Notes under the pieces: model-generated
What the model was told of the DNA's origin: nothing
What the model saw: the letters and a program-made list of their open reading frames with translations, nothing else
Database searches by the model: none
Part shown: positions 50,536-60,091 of the stretch, one piece after another
Position numbering within the stretch: position 1 is the first letter of the stretch
Layout of the letters: every line of letters starts with the position of its first letter
DNA from: Flavobacteriaceae bacterium
Lineage (GTDB): Bacteria; Bacteroidota; Bacteroidia; Flavobacteriales; Flavobacteriaceae
Assembly: GCA_002862805.1 (NCBI GenBank)
Contig: PKEA01000071.1
Span: 19,659 to 83,658 of the forward strand
Length of the DNA stretch: 64,000 nt
Direction of reading: 5' to 3'
Translations under genes and position numbers: made by a program

Positions 50536-53500
50536 TTATTCTGCTTCTCTTCCAAAGAGTTCAAACATTTTGTTGAAATTATTAAATTTTACTTTCTCTT
50601 GATTATAAAATTCTAAATCATCTGAAATTTGCATGATTTCTAGTAAGCCTCTGTATCGTTCTATGTCGGTTACAATGTCTACAGCCATGCTTCTTTGTTC
50701 ACTTGATTTTAATCCGCTAAAATAAGTTAGTTCTTCTTGATACTTTACTATCAATTGTTTTAAGATAGCTCTTGCTTTGTCTTTTTTGCCAATTTCATAG
50801 TAACCTTGTGCAAAAGGTTCAACAAGTGTATAATATTCAAAATATTCAATTGGCATTTTAGTCATTGCTAGTTCAATTACTTTTTCAGCTTTATCGTTTT
50901 TGCCTTCATTTATTAATGTTTCCATTAAACGAGCTAGATTAGTTCTATAAGTGATTCCGTTTTTACGTGTTTCAGGGTCGTGATACATATCTGGATTACC
51001 ACTATTTCCCCAATCCCATTTCATGACAATGTTGTACATTTTATCAGAATCTAAATATCCCATTTCTAACGGATTAGGACCTTCTTTTCCGGTTGAAGTT
51101 TTAACCGGAACTAATTTGTAACACATTCCGTCTAATTGAAGATAATCTTTCATCCATAAATAATCGTCTTCGCCAAAACTTCCTCCTGTAAAATAAATAG
51201 GTCTTTTCCAGTTGTTTTCGTTTACAATATCCAACATCATTAAACGGTTTTTATATAGTGCTTCACCTTTAATTGTAAATTGAATAGCAGGAACAATTGA
51301 ATCATAAAATTTAGGAGAAACCACTTTGTTTTTAATAATTTCTTCTTTATTAATTGGAATAATTATTTTGTTTGAAGGGTAATAGTTTACAAACTGGCCA
51401 CTTCTTAGCTCAACTTTTGCTCTGTCGTCTTCTAATGAGGTAAATTTTATTAAATCACTTAATAAAATAGAATCTTTAGTTTTTTCGATTAAGAAACTAT
51501 AATCTCTGTTACTTCCTCGGTATAAATTTCTGTCAAAAGAAGAGGGAATAGGTTCAGAATCATAAGCTTTTCGCTTCATTTGGTCAATATACCAGTCAGT
51601 CATGAATAAGCTAGTGTTTACAATTCTAATATCGGTTCTATAGCCTTCGATTTCTTGTGCATACCAAAGTGGGAATGTGTCATTATCTCCAATTGTAAAT
51701 AATATGGCATTAGGTTCGCAAGAATCCAAATACGCTTTAGCCATAGCTAACGCAGTATGTTTTCCTGAACGATTATGATCGTCCCAGTTTTCTTTAGCCA
51801 TTAAAACTGGCGTAGTAAGTAAAGTTACTGCTAATGTTACAGGGATGGCAATATTAGGTTTAATGTATTTTTTTATTCCTTCATAAATTGCAAAAACACC
51901 AACGCCAATCCACATGGCAAAAACATAAAATGAGCCAACCAGAGCGTAGTCTCTTTCTCTTGGCTCAAAAGGTCTTTCGTTTAAGTATATTTTTAAAGCT
52001 AATCCAGTAAATAAGAAAAGAGCAAGTAGAACATAAAAACTTTTGATGTCTTTTCTAGCATGATATATAATTCCAATAACACCTAAAATAAAAGGTAAAA
52101 AGAAGTAAGTGTTTCTTCCTCTATTGTTTGTCATGTCAGTTGTTAGGTTTGTCTGAGATCCTAAACGTATTTCATCTAAAAATGGAATACCACTTAACCA
52201 GTTTCCGTTTAAATTATCATATTTCCCTTGAATATCATTTTGTCTTCCAACAAAATTCCACATTAAGTATCTCCAATACATGTAGCCAAATTGATACTCA
52301 AACATAAATTTCATGTTGTTAATAAATGTTGGTTTTTCAATGATTAAATATTCTCCATAAGTTTTAAGAAACTTGTCATAATCTTCCATATCAACTCGGC
52401 CAGTTTGATAAGCTGCCCTAAAATCAGATACCAATTGAATTAGCTGACTTTCTTCTGCATATTCAGGGTTAACCCTAAATTCTAAAGGCTCAGTAAAGGT
52501 CATGTAGTTTTCGTTATGATCTGAACTCCACATTCTTGGTAAGAATGCTTTGTGATTATCATCAGTATTTTGTTCTGAGTTTTTATAATTATTTGTAATT
52601 ATATACTTTCCAGTTGAGTAATCTCTTTCGTAATTTGGCTTCCCGTCTTTATAAGGGTTGTCTTCATCTAAACCAGAATAGGTGTCTGAAAATTGCGGTC
52701 CATAAAATAAATGTTGCTCTCCGTATTGTTCACGATTGTAGTAAGCTAATACTTCAGCCGCATCAGAAGGTTTATTTTCATTAATTACAACTTCAGCATT
52801 TGCTCTTACAGGAAGCATTATCCAAGTAGAAAACCCTATTAAGATAAATAATGTACAAAGTATTAATGTGTTGTAAAAAACAAGTTCTTTTTTTCGAGTA
52901 TAGTTTAGTCCAAAATAAAAAAAAGAAACAATAAGTAAAAAAGCGAATATTGTTCCCGAGTTAAATGGTAATCCAAGACTATTTACCATGAAAATTTCTG
53001 TTTTCCCAAAGAATGCAAGTGTGTATGGAAGCAATAATTTAAAAATAAATAATAAAATTGCTACAATGATAATGTTTGCAATAACAAAACTTTTTATACT
53101 TATATTTTTATATTTTTTAAAAAAGTATAAGAATCCAATTGCGGGAATGGTTAATAGGGCCATAAAATGAACTCCAAAAGAAAGTCCTATTACTAACGAA
53201 ATTAATAAAAGCCATTTGTTTCCTTTTTCGTTATCTAGATCTTGCTCCCATCTTAATCCAAGCCAAAATAATAACGCAATGAATAATGAAGCCATTGCGT
53301 AAACTTCAGCCTCAACAGCATTAAACCAAAAACTATCTGAGAAAGTATAAGCTAATGAACCTATAAAAGCACTTCCTAAAATCATTATTTGAGTGTTTTT
53401 GTTGTTATTTTCACTTTTAAATATAAAATTTTTAAATAAAAGTGTTAATGACCAAAACATAAACAAGATAGTAAACGCACTAGAAAAAACCGACATCATG

Positions 53501-53742
53501 TTTACCATTAAGGCAATTTTACTTGCGCTTGTAGCAAACATTGCAAAGAATGCTCCTAGCATTTGAAATAAAGGAGCTCCTGGTGGATGTCCTACTTCTA
53601 GTTTTGCTGAAGTTGCGATGTATTCTCCACAATCCCAGAAACTTAGAGAGGGTTCTACAGTTAAAGAATAAGTGATTAAAGCAATGGAAAAAGTTGCCCA
53701 TCCTAGTATAGTGTTCCACTTTTTGAAATTAAATGATGCCAT
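50536..53742 (-). CDS. DUF2723 multi-spanning membrane protein (glycosyltransferase-like)
   Basis: A 1068-residue protein of the DUF2723 family, characteristic of Bacteroidetes. The N-terminus carries FWDCGEYIATSAKLEVGHPP, then GAPLFQMLGAFFAMF, the recognition block of the family. About twelve membrane helices are followed by a soluble C-terminal half with GDNDTFPLWYAQEIEGYRTD and helical repeats near the end. The architecture is that of GT-C enzymes such as protein O-mannosyltransferases. Substrate unknown; a role in protein O-glycosylation is plausible for this phylum but inferred. Confidence 0.9.
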   Translation of the reverse strand: MASFNFKKWNTILGWATFSIALITYSLTVEPSLSFWDCGEYIATSAKLEVGHPPGAPLFQMLGAFFAMFATSASKIALMVNMMSVFSSAFTILFMFWSLTLLFKNFIFKSENNNKNTQIMILGSAFIGSLAYTFSDSFWFNAVEAEVYAMASLFIALLFWLGLRWEQDLDNEKGNKWLLLISLVIGLSFGVHFMALLTIPAIGFLYFFKKYKNISIKSFVIANIIIVAILLFIFKLLLPYTLAFFGKTEIFMVNSLGLPFNSGTIFAFLLIVSFFYFGLNYTRKKELVFYNTLILCTLFILIGFSTWIMLPVRANAEVVINENKPSDAAEVLAYYNREQYGEQHLFYGPQFSDTYSGLDEDNPYKDGKPNYERDYSTGKYIITNNYKNSEQNTDDNHKAFLPRMWSSDHNENYMTFTEPLEFRVNPEYAEESQLIQLVSDFRAAYQTGRVDMEDYDKFLKTYGEYLIIEKPTFINNMKFMFEYQFGYMYWRYLMWNFVGRQNDIQGKYDNLNGNWLSGIPFLDEIRLGSQTNLTTDMTNNRGRNTYFFLPFILGVIGIIYHARKDIKSFYVLLALFLFTGLALKIYLNERPFEPRERDYALVGSFYVFAMWIGVGVFAIYEGIKKYIKPNIAIPVTLAVTLLTTPVLMAKENWDDHNRSGKHTALAMAKAYLDSCEPNAILFTIGDNDTFPLWYAQEIEGYRTDIRIVNTSLFMTDWYIDQMKRKAYDSEPIPSSFDRNLYRGSNRDYSFLIEKTKDSILLSDLIKFTSLEDDRAKVELRSGQFVNYYPSNKIIIPINKEEIIKNKVVSPKFYDSIVPAIQFTIKGEALYKNRLMMLDIVNENNWKRPIYFTGGSFGEDDYLWMKDYLQLDGMCYKLVPVKTSTGKEGPNPLEMGYLDSDKMYNIVMKWDWGNSGNPDMYHDPETRKNGITYRTNLARLMETLINEGKNDKAEKVIELAMTKMPIEYFEYYTLVEPFAQGYYEIGKKDKARAILKQLIVKYQEELTYFSGLKSSEQRSMAVDIVTDIERYRGLLEIMQISDDLEFYNQEKVKFNNFNKMFELFGREAE

Positions 53743-53848
53743 AAAACATTAGTTTTTTATAGAATTTTGCATTTTGAATTACAAAGAAACTATTTTTTTA
53801 CTTATAGTAACGGATAATATTATTTTTTAATATTTTTTTTAGAAAAAT

Positions 53849-53878
53849 TTGCAGAATAAAAAATATGTTTTACATTTG
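53849..53878 (+). promoter_or_regulatory. Promoter of tRNA-Gln
   Basis: TTG (53849-53851), 19 bases, TACATTTG (53871-53878), then CACTCGCAATC, identical in spacing and extension to the first tRNA-Asp promoter. Confidence 0.75.
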
Positions 53879-53907
53879 CACTCGCAATCGAAAAGGTTGT
53901 TTGGTAT

Positions 53908-53978
53908 TGGCCCATGGTGTAATGGTAACACTCCGGTTTTTGGTATCGTCATTCAAGGTTCGAGTCCTTGTGGGCCAA
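53908..53978 (+). tRNA. tRNA-Gln (TTG)
   Basis: A 71-base cloverleaf: acceptor TGGCCCA/TGGGCCA, D stem GTG/CAC, anticodon loop TTTTGGT (anticodon TTG), T stem CAAGG/CCTTG with TTCGAGT, discriminator A. CCA is not encoded. The first pair of the anticodon stem (C-T) is mismatched. Confidence 0.95.
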
Positions 53979-53980
53979 CA

Positions 53981-54012
53981 AAAAAAGTCCTGCTTTTAGC
54001 AGGACTTTTTTA
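53981..54012. terminator. Terminator of tRNA-Gln
   Basis: AAAAAGTCCTGC and GCAGGACTTTTT flank TTTTA (about 53982-54010), with a T-run. The symmetric flanks suggest use by the convergent universal stress gene too. Confidence 0.9.
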
Positions 54013-54028
54013 TTTAGACAATTTTAAG

Positions 54029-54853
54029 TTATATTTTAAAAGTTATAACAGGTCTTTTTGCGTGATTTACCAAGTCTTCACTGATGCTTCCGTTAAAGAA
54101 GTGAGAGATTCCTTTTCTACCGTGTGTACACATTCCTATAAGGTCTGCATCAATGCTCTTTGCAAAATGTAAAATTCCTTTTTCTACATTGATATCGTTG
54201 TAAATATGCGTTGTTACATTTTTAGCTGAAGTTTTATTAACAAAATCTTCCATAATTTTCTCTGCAACCCTTGTTGATTTAAAGTTGTTAGGAGTGTTTA
54301 TGTTGGCTAAATGAAGTTTAGAATTGAATTTTTCAGCAAAAGCAGCTACTTTTTCAAAAGGTTTTATTGTTTCTTCTGAGAAATCAGAAGCGAATACAAA
54401 TTTTTCAGCACTAAAATTAGGCTCCTCTTTTTTAATTACTAATACAGGTACATTAGAATTTCTAACTACTTTTTCTGTATTAGATCCTATAAACATTTCT
54501 TGAAACCCTCTTGCTCCATGTGATCCCATTACGATTAAATCTACTTCGTGACTTTCTCCGTTTTTGATAATTCCATCAAAAGCCATTTCAAATTGTATTA
54601 TTTTTGTAACTTTTAGTCCTTCTAGGTAATCTGCTTGCATTGCCTCGTCCATTCTTCTAATAGCTGCGTTTTTAAATAGCATCAATTCGGGAATTTCATG
54701 TGAACTAGAAACTGCGTCGTTACCTGCGTTTGGTAATTCAAGCATGTGTAATAAGAAGATTTCCCCGTTATTTTTTTTAGCTATTTGAGCGGCTACTTTT
54801 AAAGCGTATTCAGCATGTTTTGAAAAGTCGATTGGTACTAAAATTTTTTTCAT
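54029..54853 (-). CDS. Universal stress protein with two UspA domains
   Basis: A 274-residue tandem UspA protein. Domain 1 starts KKILVPIDFSKHAEYALKVA and ends with the ATP-loop pattern GSHGARGFQEMFIGSNTEKV. Domain 2 starts FVFASDFSEETIKPFEKVAA and ends CTHGRKGISHFFNGSISEDL. Both G-x2-G-x9-G-(S/T) loops are complete, so ATP binding is likely. The role is general stress or redox adaptation. Divergent from rimP. Confidence 0.93.
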   Translation of the reverse strand: MKKILVPIDFSKHAEYALKVAAQIAKKNNGEIFLLHMLELPNAGNDAVSSSHEIPELMLFKNAAIRRMDEAMQADYLEGLKVTKIIQFEMAFDGIIKNGESHEVDLIVMGSHGARGFQEMFIGSNTEKVVRNSNVPVLVIKKEEPNFSAEKFVFASDFSEETIKPFEKVAAFAEKFNSKLHLANINTPNNFKSTRVAEKIMEDFVNKTSAKNVTTHIYNDINVEKGILHFAKSIDADLIGMCTHGRKGISHFFNGSISEDLVNHAKRPVITFKI

Positions 54854-54954
54854 AAATAGTTATTTGTAGTAAGGTTATACTTAAATTAATGATATCAATA
54901 AAGGTACGACTTAAATCTTACATAGACAATTTTTTTTATTTCAAAAATATTATT

Positions 54955-54962
54955 TATATTTG
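54955..54962 (+). promoter_or_regulatory. -7 box of the rimP-nusA-infB operon
   Basis: TATATTTG followed by CGC, matching the -7 consensus; no TTG at the -33 distance. The expected start of transcription is about 30 bases before the leader hairpin ends. Confidence 0.55.
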
Positions 54963-54991
54963 CGCAAATTATTTGTTACTTAATTAACAAT

Positions 54992-55017
54992 GAGGCACGC
55001 ACTGCGTGCCTCTTTTT
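54992..55017 (+). promoter_or_regulatory. Terminator-like leader hairpin of rimP
   Basis: GAGGCACG (54992-54999) and CGTGCCTC (55005-55012) form a GC-rich 8-bp stem with 5-base loop, followed by T5, ending 7 bases before the rimP ATG. It has the form of an intrinsic terminator inside the operon leader. Confidence 0.75.
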
Positions 55018-55024
55018 ATAAAAT

Positions 55025-55492
55025 ATGGCGTTTACAGATAAAGTAAATCAGTTGGTTGAAAAAGTTTTAGAATCTAAACAAGATTTGTTTTTAATTGATT
55101 TTAAAGTTGATAGTTCTAATAAAATTTTTATTATCTTAGATGGTGATAATGGAGTTAACTTGCAAGATTGTATTGAGGTTAGTAGGGCTGTTGAGGCTGA
55201 ATTAGATAGAGAGGAACAAGATTTTTCATTGGAAGTGGCTTCAGCAGGGGTTTCTAGTCCTTTGAAATTGGTAAGACAGTATAAAAAGAACTTGAATAGA
55301 GTTTTAAAAGTAAAGAAAACGGATAATGAAGTTATTGAAGCTCAGTTAACAGCTGTGTCAGATGAAAATATTACTCTTGAATGGAAAGCAAGAGAGCCTA
55401 AGAAAGTAGGAAAAGGAAAAGAAACTGTAGAAAAGAAAGTTCAACTTTCATACAGTGAAATTAAAGAAGCAACAGTTATAATATCATTTTAA
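55025..55492 (+). CDS. rimP: Ribosome maturation factor RimP
   Basis: RimP of 155 residues, which binds the free 30S subunit and helps its maturation. Blocks: [40 protein letters not shown], the family motif [20 protein letters not shown] and [12 protein letters not shown]. First gene of the rimP-nusA-infB operon, which is conserved across bacteria. A terminator-like hairpin lies just before the start. Confidence 0.95.
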   Translation: MAFTDKVNQLVEKVLESKQDLFLIDFKVDSSNKIFIILDGDNGVNLQDCIEVSRAVEAELDREEQDFSLEVASAGVSSPLKLVRQYKKNLNRVLKVKKTDNEVIEAQLTAVSDENITLEWKAREPKKVGKGKETVEKKVQLSYSEIKEATVIISF

Positions 55493-55505
55493 ATAAAGAA
55501 TTAAC

Positions 55506-56744
55506 ATGGAGAATATTGCATTAATTGATTCGTTTTCAGAATTTAAAGACGATAAACTCATTGATAGAGTTACCTTAATGGCGATTTTAGAGGATGTTTT
55601 TAGAAATGCACTAAAAAAGAAATACGGTTCAGATGATAATTTTGATATTATTATCAATCCAGATAAAGGAGATATGGAGATTTGGAGAAACAGAACTGTT
55701 GTTGAAGATGGTGAAGTGGAAGATTCAAATTCAGAAATATCTTTATCTGAAGCAAGAAGAATAGAGCCTGATTTTGAAGTTGGAGAAGAGGTTTCTGAAG
55801 AAGTAAAGTTAATTCAATTAGGAAGAAGAGCTATTTTGGCTTTACGTCAAAACTTAATTTCTAAAATTCATGAACACGACAATACAAATCTTTACAAACA
55901 ATTTAAAGATTTAATAGGAGATATTTATACAGCAGAAGTTCATCACGTTCGCCCAAAAGCTGTAATTTTGATGGATGATGATGGTAATGAAATTGTTTTA
56001 CCAAAAGAAAAACAAATTCCAAGTGATTACTTCAAAAAAGGAGATAACGTAAGAGGTATTATTGAAAATGTTGAGTTAAAAGGGAATAAACCTCAAATAA
56101 TTATGTCAAGAACATCGCCAGATTTCTTAGAAAAATTATTTGAACAAGAAATTCCTGAAGTTTTCGACGGATTAATTACGGTTAAAAAAGTAGTTCGTAT
56201 TCCAGGAGAAAAAGCAAAAGTTGCTGTAGATTCTTATGATGATAGAATTGACCCTGTTGGAGCTTGTGTAGGAATGAAAGGATCTCGTATTCATGGAATT
56301 GTTCGCGAATTAGGTAATGAAAATATTGATGTAATTAATTACACTTCAAATATTCAATTGTTTATTACAAGAGCTTTAAGTCCTGCTAAAGTATCTTCAG
56401 TTAAAATTGACGAAGAGAAAAAAACTGCTGAAGTTTTCTTAAAAGTAGAAGAAGTTTCTAAAGCAATTGGTAGAGGTGGGCATAATATCAAACTAGCTTG
56501 CTTAATAACTGGTTACGAATTAGACGTTATTAGAGAAGGAGTAGTTGAAGAAGAAGATGTTGAGTTAAGAGAATTCTCAGATGAAATCGAAGGATGGATT
56601 ATTGATGAATTTGAAAAAATAGGTTTAGATACTGCGAAAAGCGTATTAAACCAAGATGTTGTAGACTTAGTGAGAAGAACAGATTTAGAAGAGGAAACTA
56701 TTTTAGATGTCGTAAGAATATTAAAAGAAGAATTAGAAGATTAA
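55506..56744 (+). CDS. nusA: Transcription termination/antitermination factor NusA
   Basis: NusA of 412 residues: N-terminal RNA polymerase-binding domain, S1 domain (IYTAEVHHVRPKAVILMDDD), KH1 (GACVGMKGSRIHGIVRELGN with ENIDVI), KH2 (KAIGRGGHNIKLACLITGYE) and a short C-terminal helical region. The acidic repeats of E. coli NusA are absent, as in most non-proteobacterial NusA. It slows RNA polymerase at hairpins and can enhance intrinsic termination. It starts 13 bases after rimP. Confidence 0.97.
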   Translation: MENIALIDSFSEFKDDKLIDRVTLMAILEDVFRNALKKKYGSDDNFDIIINPDKGDMEIWRNRTVVEDGEVEDSNSEISLSEARRIEPDFEVGEEVSEEVKLIQLGRRAILALRQNLISKIHEHDNTNLYKQFKDLIGDIYTAEVHHVRPKAVILMDDDGNEIVLPKEKQIPSDYFKKGDNVRGIIENVELKGNKPQIIMSRTSPDFLEKLFEQEIPEVFDGLITVKKVVRIPGEKAKVAVDSYDDRIDPVGACVGMKGSRIHGIVRELGNENIDVINYTSNIQLFITRALSPAKVSSVKIDEEKKTAEVFLKVEEVSKAIGRGGHNIKLACLITGYELDVIREGVVEEEDVELREFSDEIEGWIIDEFEKIGLDTAKSVLNQDVVDLVRRTDLEEETILDVVRILKEELED

Positions 56745-56809
56745 TTTTAAATTTACTATTCCCAAAAGCTAAACAACATAAATACACAAAAGAATTATAA
56801 AAAGATTAT

Positions 56810-59575
56810 ATGTCTGACAATAGAGTAATAAGAATCAACAAAGTTTTAAGAGAGTTAAATATTTCTCTTGATAGAGCTGTGGACTTTTTAAAAGAAAAGA
56901 ATCATGAAATTGAATCTAGTCCTAATGCTAAAATATCTCAAGAAGAATATAACGTCTTATGCAATCAATTTTCAGCCGATAAAGGTAAAAAAGTTGCATC
57001 TCTTGAAGTAAGTGAAGAAAAGAAAAAGGAAAAGGAGGCACTTAAAAAAGAGTTAGAAAAAGAACAAGAGTTGAAGCGTCAGCAAGAAGCAGAAGCGGAA
57101 AGACAACGTCAAGAAGTTATTAAAGCTAAAGCTGTTGTTGAAGCACCAAAACCTGTTGGGAAAATTGACCTTAACCCTAAAAAAGTTGAAGTTAAAAAGC
57201 AAGAAAAAACTGTTGAATCTACTCCAGTAGAGTCAGAAAAGGTCGAATCAACTATAGTTGCTGAAGCTCCTAAGAATGATAAACCAAATAAACCAAAAGT
57301 CGAAATTTCTAAAAAAATAGAGGCTAAAGTAGTTTCAAAAGAAACTCAAGTGACTCCAGCTGAAGCTCCTGAGGAAGAAAAAATAGCAACTAATTATCAA
57401 AAACTTTCAGGAACAACTTTCACTGGGCAAAAAATTGATTTAAGTCAGTTTAATAAGCCTAAAAAGAAGAAAGAAGAAAATAAAGGAGTTAAAAAAGCTG
57501 ATGATAAGTCAGCGGCTAATAAAGGAAAACGTAAACGTATTACTAAGCCTGTGCCAGGCGCAAAACCAGGTGGGACAAACACTCAAGGCGGCGGAACTAA
57601 AAAAACTTTCACTAAAGATAGTAGATTTAGTAAAGGTAAAAAAGTTGTTGTCCAAAAAACTGAACCTACTGAGGAAGAAGTTAAAAATCAAATTAAAGAG
57701 ACTCTTGAAAGACTTCAAGGGAAAGGTAAGAAAGGCTCAAAAGCTGCAAAATACCGTAAAGATAAAAGAGATTCTCACCGTCAACGTGTTGATGATGAAT
57801 TAGAACAAAAAGATTTAGAAAGTAAAATCTTAAAAGTTACTGAATTTGTAACTGTTGGAGAAATTGCTTCATTAATGGATGCGCCTATTACTAAGGTTAT
57901 TGGAACATGTATGTCTTTAGGAATCATGGTAACCATGAACCAACGTTTAGACGCAGAGACACTTTCAATTGTTGCAGATGAGTTTGGTTATGAAATTGAA
58001 TTCATAACTACAGATATTGAAGAAGCAGCTGAAATTGTTGAAGATAAACCAGAAGATTTAGTTCATAGAGCTCCTATTGTTACTGTAATGGGTCACGTAG
58101 ATCACGGTAAAACATCGCTTTTAGATTATATTAGAAATACAAACGTAATTGGAGGCGAATCGGGTGGAATTACCCAGCATATTGGGGCTTACGGAGTAGA
58201 ATTAGAAGGTGGTGAAACAATTGCTTTCTTAGATACACCAGGTCACGAAGCATTTACTGCAATGCGTGCGCGTGGTGCTCAAGTTACTGATATTGCTATT
58301 ATCGTAGTCGCTGCCGATGATGATATTATGCCTCAAACAAAAGAAGCTATAAGTCACGCTCAAGCTGCAGGTGTTCCAATGATATTTGCAATTAATAAAG
58401 TTGATAAGCAAACTGCGAATCCTGAGAAAATTAAGGAGAAGTTAGCCTCTATGAATTTATTAGTTGAAGATTGGGGTGGTAAATATCAATCTCATGATAT
58501 TTCTGCAAAAACCGGACTTGGAGTTAAAGAATTATTAGAAAAAGTATTACTAGAAGCCGAAGTTTTAGAGCTTAAAGCAAATCCAAATAAAAATGCCATA
58601 GGTACTGTTGTAGAAGCGCAATTAGACAAAGGTAGAGGTTATGTAACTACGATATTAGTACAAGCAGGAACGTTAAAAATTGGTGATTACATGCTGGCTG
58701 GTAAAAATCATGGTAAAGTAAAGGCTATGTATGACGAACGTGGTCATAATGTTACAGTTGCAGGTCCGTCAACTCCAGTATCAATTCTTGGTTTAGATGG
58801 AGCACCTACAGCGGGTGATAAGTTTACTGTTTATGATGACGAAAGGGAAGCAAAACAAATTGCAGCTAAACGTACTCAATTACAACGTGAACAATCTGTT
58901 CGTACACAAAAGCACATTACACTTGCAGAAATTGGTCGTCGTATTGCATTAGGTCAATTTAAAGAATTAAACATTATCCTTAAAGGAGATGTGGATGGTT
59001 CGGTAGAGGCTTTAGCGGATTCATTTTCTAAATTATCAACAGAAGAAATTCAAATAAATATTATTCATAAAGGAGTAGGTGCTATTACAGAATCAGATGT
59101 ATTGTTAGCATCAGCTTCAGATGCAATTATTATTGGATTTAATGTTCGCCCTCAAGGAAATGCAAAACAATTAGCCGAAAAAGAAGAAATAGATATCCGT
59201 AACTATTCTATTATTTATGCAGCTATAGATGATTTAAAAGATGCAATGGAAGGAATGCTTTCTCCAGAGTTAAAAGAAGAGATTACAGGAACTGCAGAAA
59301 TTAGAGAATTATTCAAAATTTCTAAAGTGGGTACTATTGCAGGTTGTATGGTTACTGATGGTAAGATTTTAAGAAACGGACAAATTCGTTTAATTAGAGA
59401 AGGGGTTGTAATATACACTGGAGAATTAGTTGCTTTAAAACGATTTAAAGACGATGTTAAGGAAGTGTCTAAAGGATACGATTGTGGTATGCAGATTAAA
59501 GGATACAATGATCTTAAAGAACTTGATGTTATTGAATGTTTCCATGAAGTTGAAGTAAAAAAGAAATTAAAATAG
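56810..59575 (+). CDS. infB: Translation initiation factor IF-2
   Basis: A 921-residue GTPase that brings fMet-tRNA to the 30S subunit. The N-terminal IF2_N motif [20 protein letters not shown] is followed by a long Lys/Glu/Pro/Ala-rich linker to about residue 350. The G domain has [15 protein letters not shown] (G1), [12 protein letters not shown] (G2), [16 protein letters not shown] (G3) and NKVDK (G4). Domains II-IV follow, ending [12 protein letters not shown]. Last gene of the rimP-nusA-infB operon. Confidence 0.98.
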   Translation: MSDNRVIRINKVLRELNISLDRAVDFLKEKNHEIESSPNAKISQEEYNVLCNQFSADKGKKVASLEVSEEKKKEKEALKKELEKEQELKRQQEAEAERQRQEVIKAKAVVEAPKPVGKIDLNPKKVEVKKQEKTVESTPVESEKVESTIVAEAPKNDKPNKPKVEISKKIEAKVVSKETQVTPAEAPEEEKIATNYQKLSGTTFTGQKIDLSQFNKPKKKKEENKGVKKADDKSAANKGKRKRITKPVPGAKPGGTNTQGGGTKKTFTKDSRFSKGKKVVVQKTEPTEEEVKNQIKETLERLQGKGKKGSKAAKYRKDKRDSHRQRVDDELEQKDLESKILKVTEFVTVGEIASLMDAPITKVIGTCMSLGIMVTMNQRLDAETLSIVADEFGYEIEFITTDIEEAAEIVEDKPEDLVHRAPIVTVMGHVDHGKTSLLDYIRNTNVIGGESGGITQHIGAYGVELEGGETIAFLDTPGHEAFTAMRARGAQVTDIAIIVVAADDDIMPQTKEAISHAQAAGVPMIFAINKVDKQTANPEKIKEKLASMNLLVEDWGGKYQSHDISAKTGLGVKELLEKVLLEAEVLELKANPNKNAIGTVVEAQLDKGRGYVTTILVQAGTLKIGDYMLAGKNHGKVKAMYDERGHNVTVAGPSTPVSILGLDGAPTAGDKFTVYDDEREAKQIAAKRTQLQREQSVRTQKHITLAEIGRRIALGQFKELNIILKGDVDGSVEALADSFSKLSTEEIQINIIHKGVGAITESDVLLASASDAIIIGFNVRPQGNAKQLAEKEEIDIRNYSIIYAAIDDLKDAMEGMLSPELKEEITGTAEIRELFKISKVGTIAGCMVTDGKILRNGQIRLIREGVVIYTGELVALKRFKDDVKEVSKGYDCGMQIKGYNDLKELDVIECFHEVEVKKKLK

Positions 59576-59593
59576 TTTATTTTAAGTCATAGA

Positions 59594-59627
59594 AAAAAAG
59601 CCCAAGTTTTTACTTGGGCTTTTTTTT
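59594..59627 (+). terminator. Terminator of the rimP-nusA-infB operon
   Basis: AAGCCCAAGT (59598-59607) and ACTTGGGCTT (59612-59621) form a 10-bp stem with a long T-run. Confidence 0.9.
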
Positions 59628-59654
59628 ATTATATTTAATGTCTAAATAGTTTCT

Positions 59655-60047
59655 ATGAAAGGATTGTTTTTGTTTGTAGCTTTCTTTTTCTGCATCTGTT
59701 TTCACGCTCAGAATGTAGATTGTTATAGGTTTAAAAATGGAGATTTTTATTACCCTTCAATGACTGACAAAATTTCGGTTAGAAATGGAGATGTTCAAGA
59801 GAGTTATGTAGGTGAAAAATTAGAAATGATTTGGTCAGTCAAATGGCTTAATGATTGTGAATACGATTTAGTTTGTATTGAAGTATTAGGGAATTCTTCA
59901 GACTTTGAAGTTGGCGAAAGAATTAATGTAGAAATAGTTTCCTCTGTAAAAAACTGTTATTATAGCATGTTGACTATTTATAATAAAGAGTATCCAATGG
60001 GATATCACTTGCCGGGAGGTCCATTTCCGCTTTGTAAAAAAGAATAA
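59655..60047 (+). CDS. Hypothetical exported protein
   Basis: A 130-residue protein with a signal peptide (LFLFVAFFFCICFHAQ, cleavage near residue 19). The mature part has four cysteines (NVDCYRF, NDCEYDLVCIEV, NCYYSM) and one near the end (FPLCKKE) and looks beta-rich. The family is not recognised. It lies between the infB terminator and a palindromic terminator, so it is monocistronic. Confidence 0.7.
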   Translation: MKGLFLFVAFFFCICFHAQNVDCYRFKNGDFYYPSMTDKISVRNGDVQESYVGEKLEMIWSVKWLNDCEYDLVCIEVLGNSSDFEVGERINVEIVSSVKNCYYSMLTIYNKEYPMGYHLPGGPFPLCKKE

Positions 60048-60082
60048 AAAAACCACTTACTAAATTTAGTAAGTGGTTTTAT
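60046..60082. terminator. Bidirectional terminator between convergent genes
   Basis: AAACCACTTACTAAA (60050-60064) directly adjoins TTTAGTAAGTGGTTT (60065-60079), a perfect 30-base palindrome with A- and T-runs. Confidence 0.85.
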
Positions 60083-60091
60083 ATTTATTAT

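Noticed and set aside
53849..54172. Open frame of 107 codons on the plus strand
   Set aside because: It runs through tRNA-Gln, its terminator and the antisense of the universal stress gene; no protein-like composition.
57501..57803. Lysine-rich frame inside infB
   Set aside because: It is a +1-frame artefact of the Lys/Glu-rich IF-2 linker.
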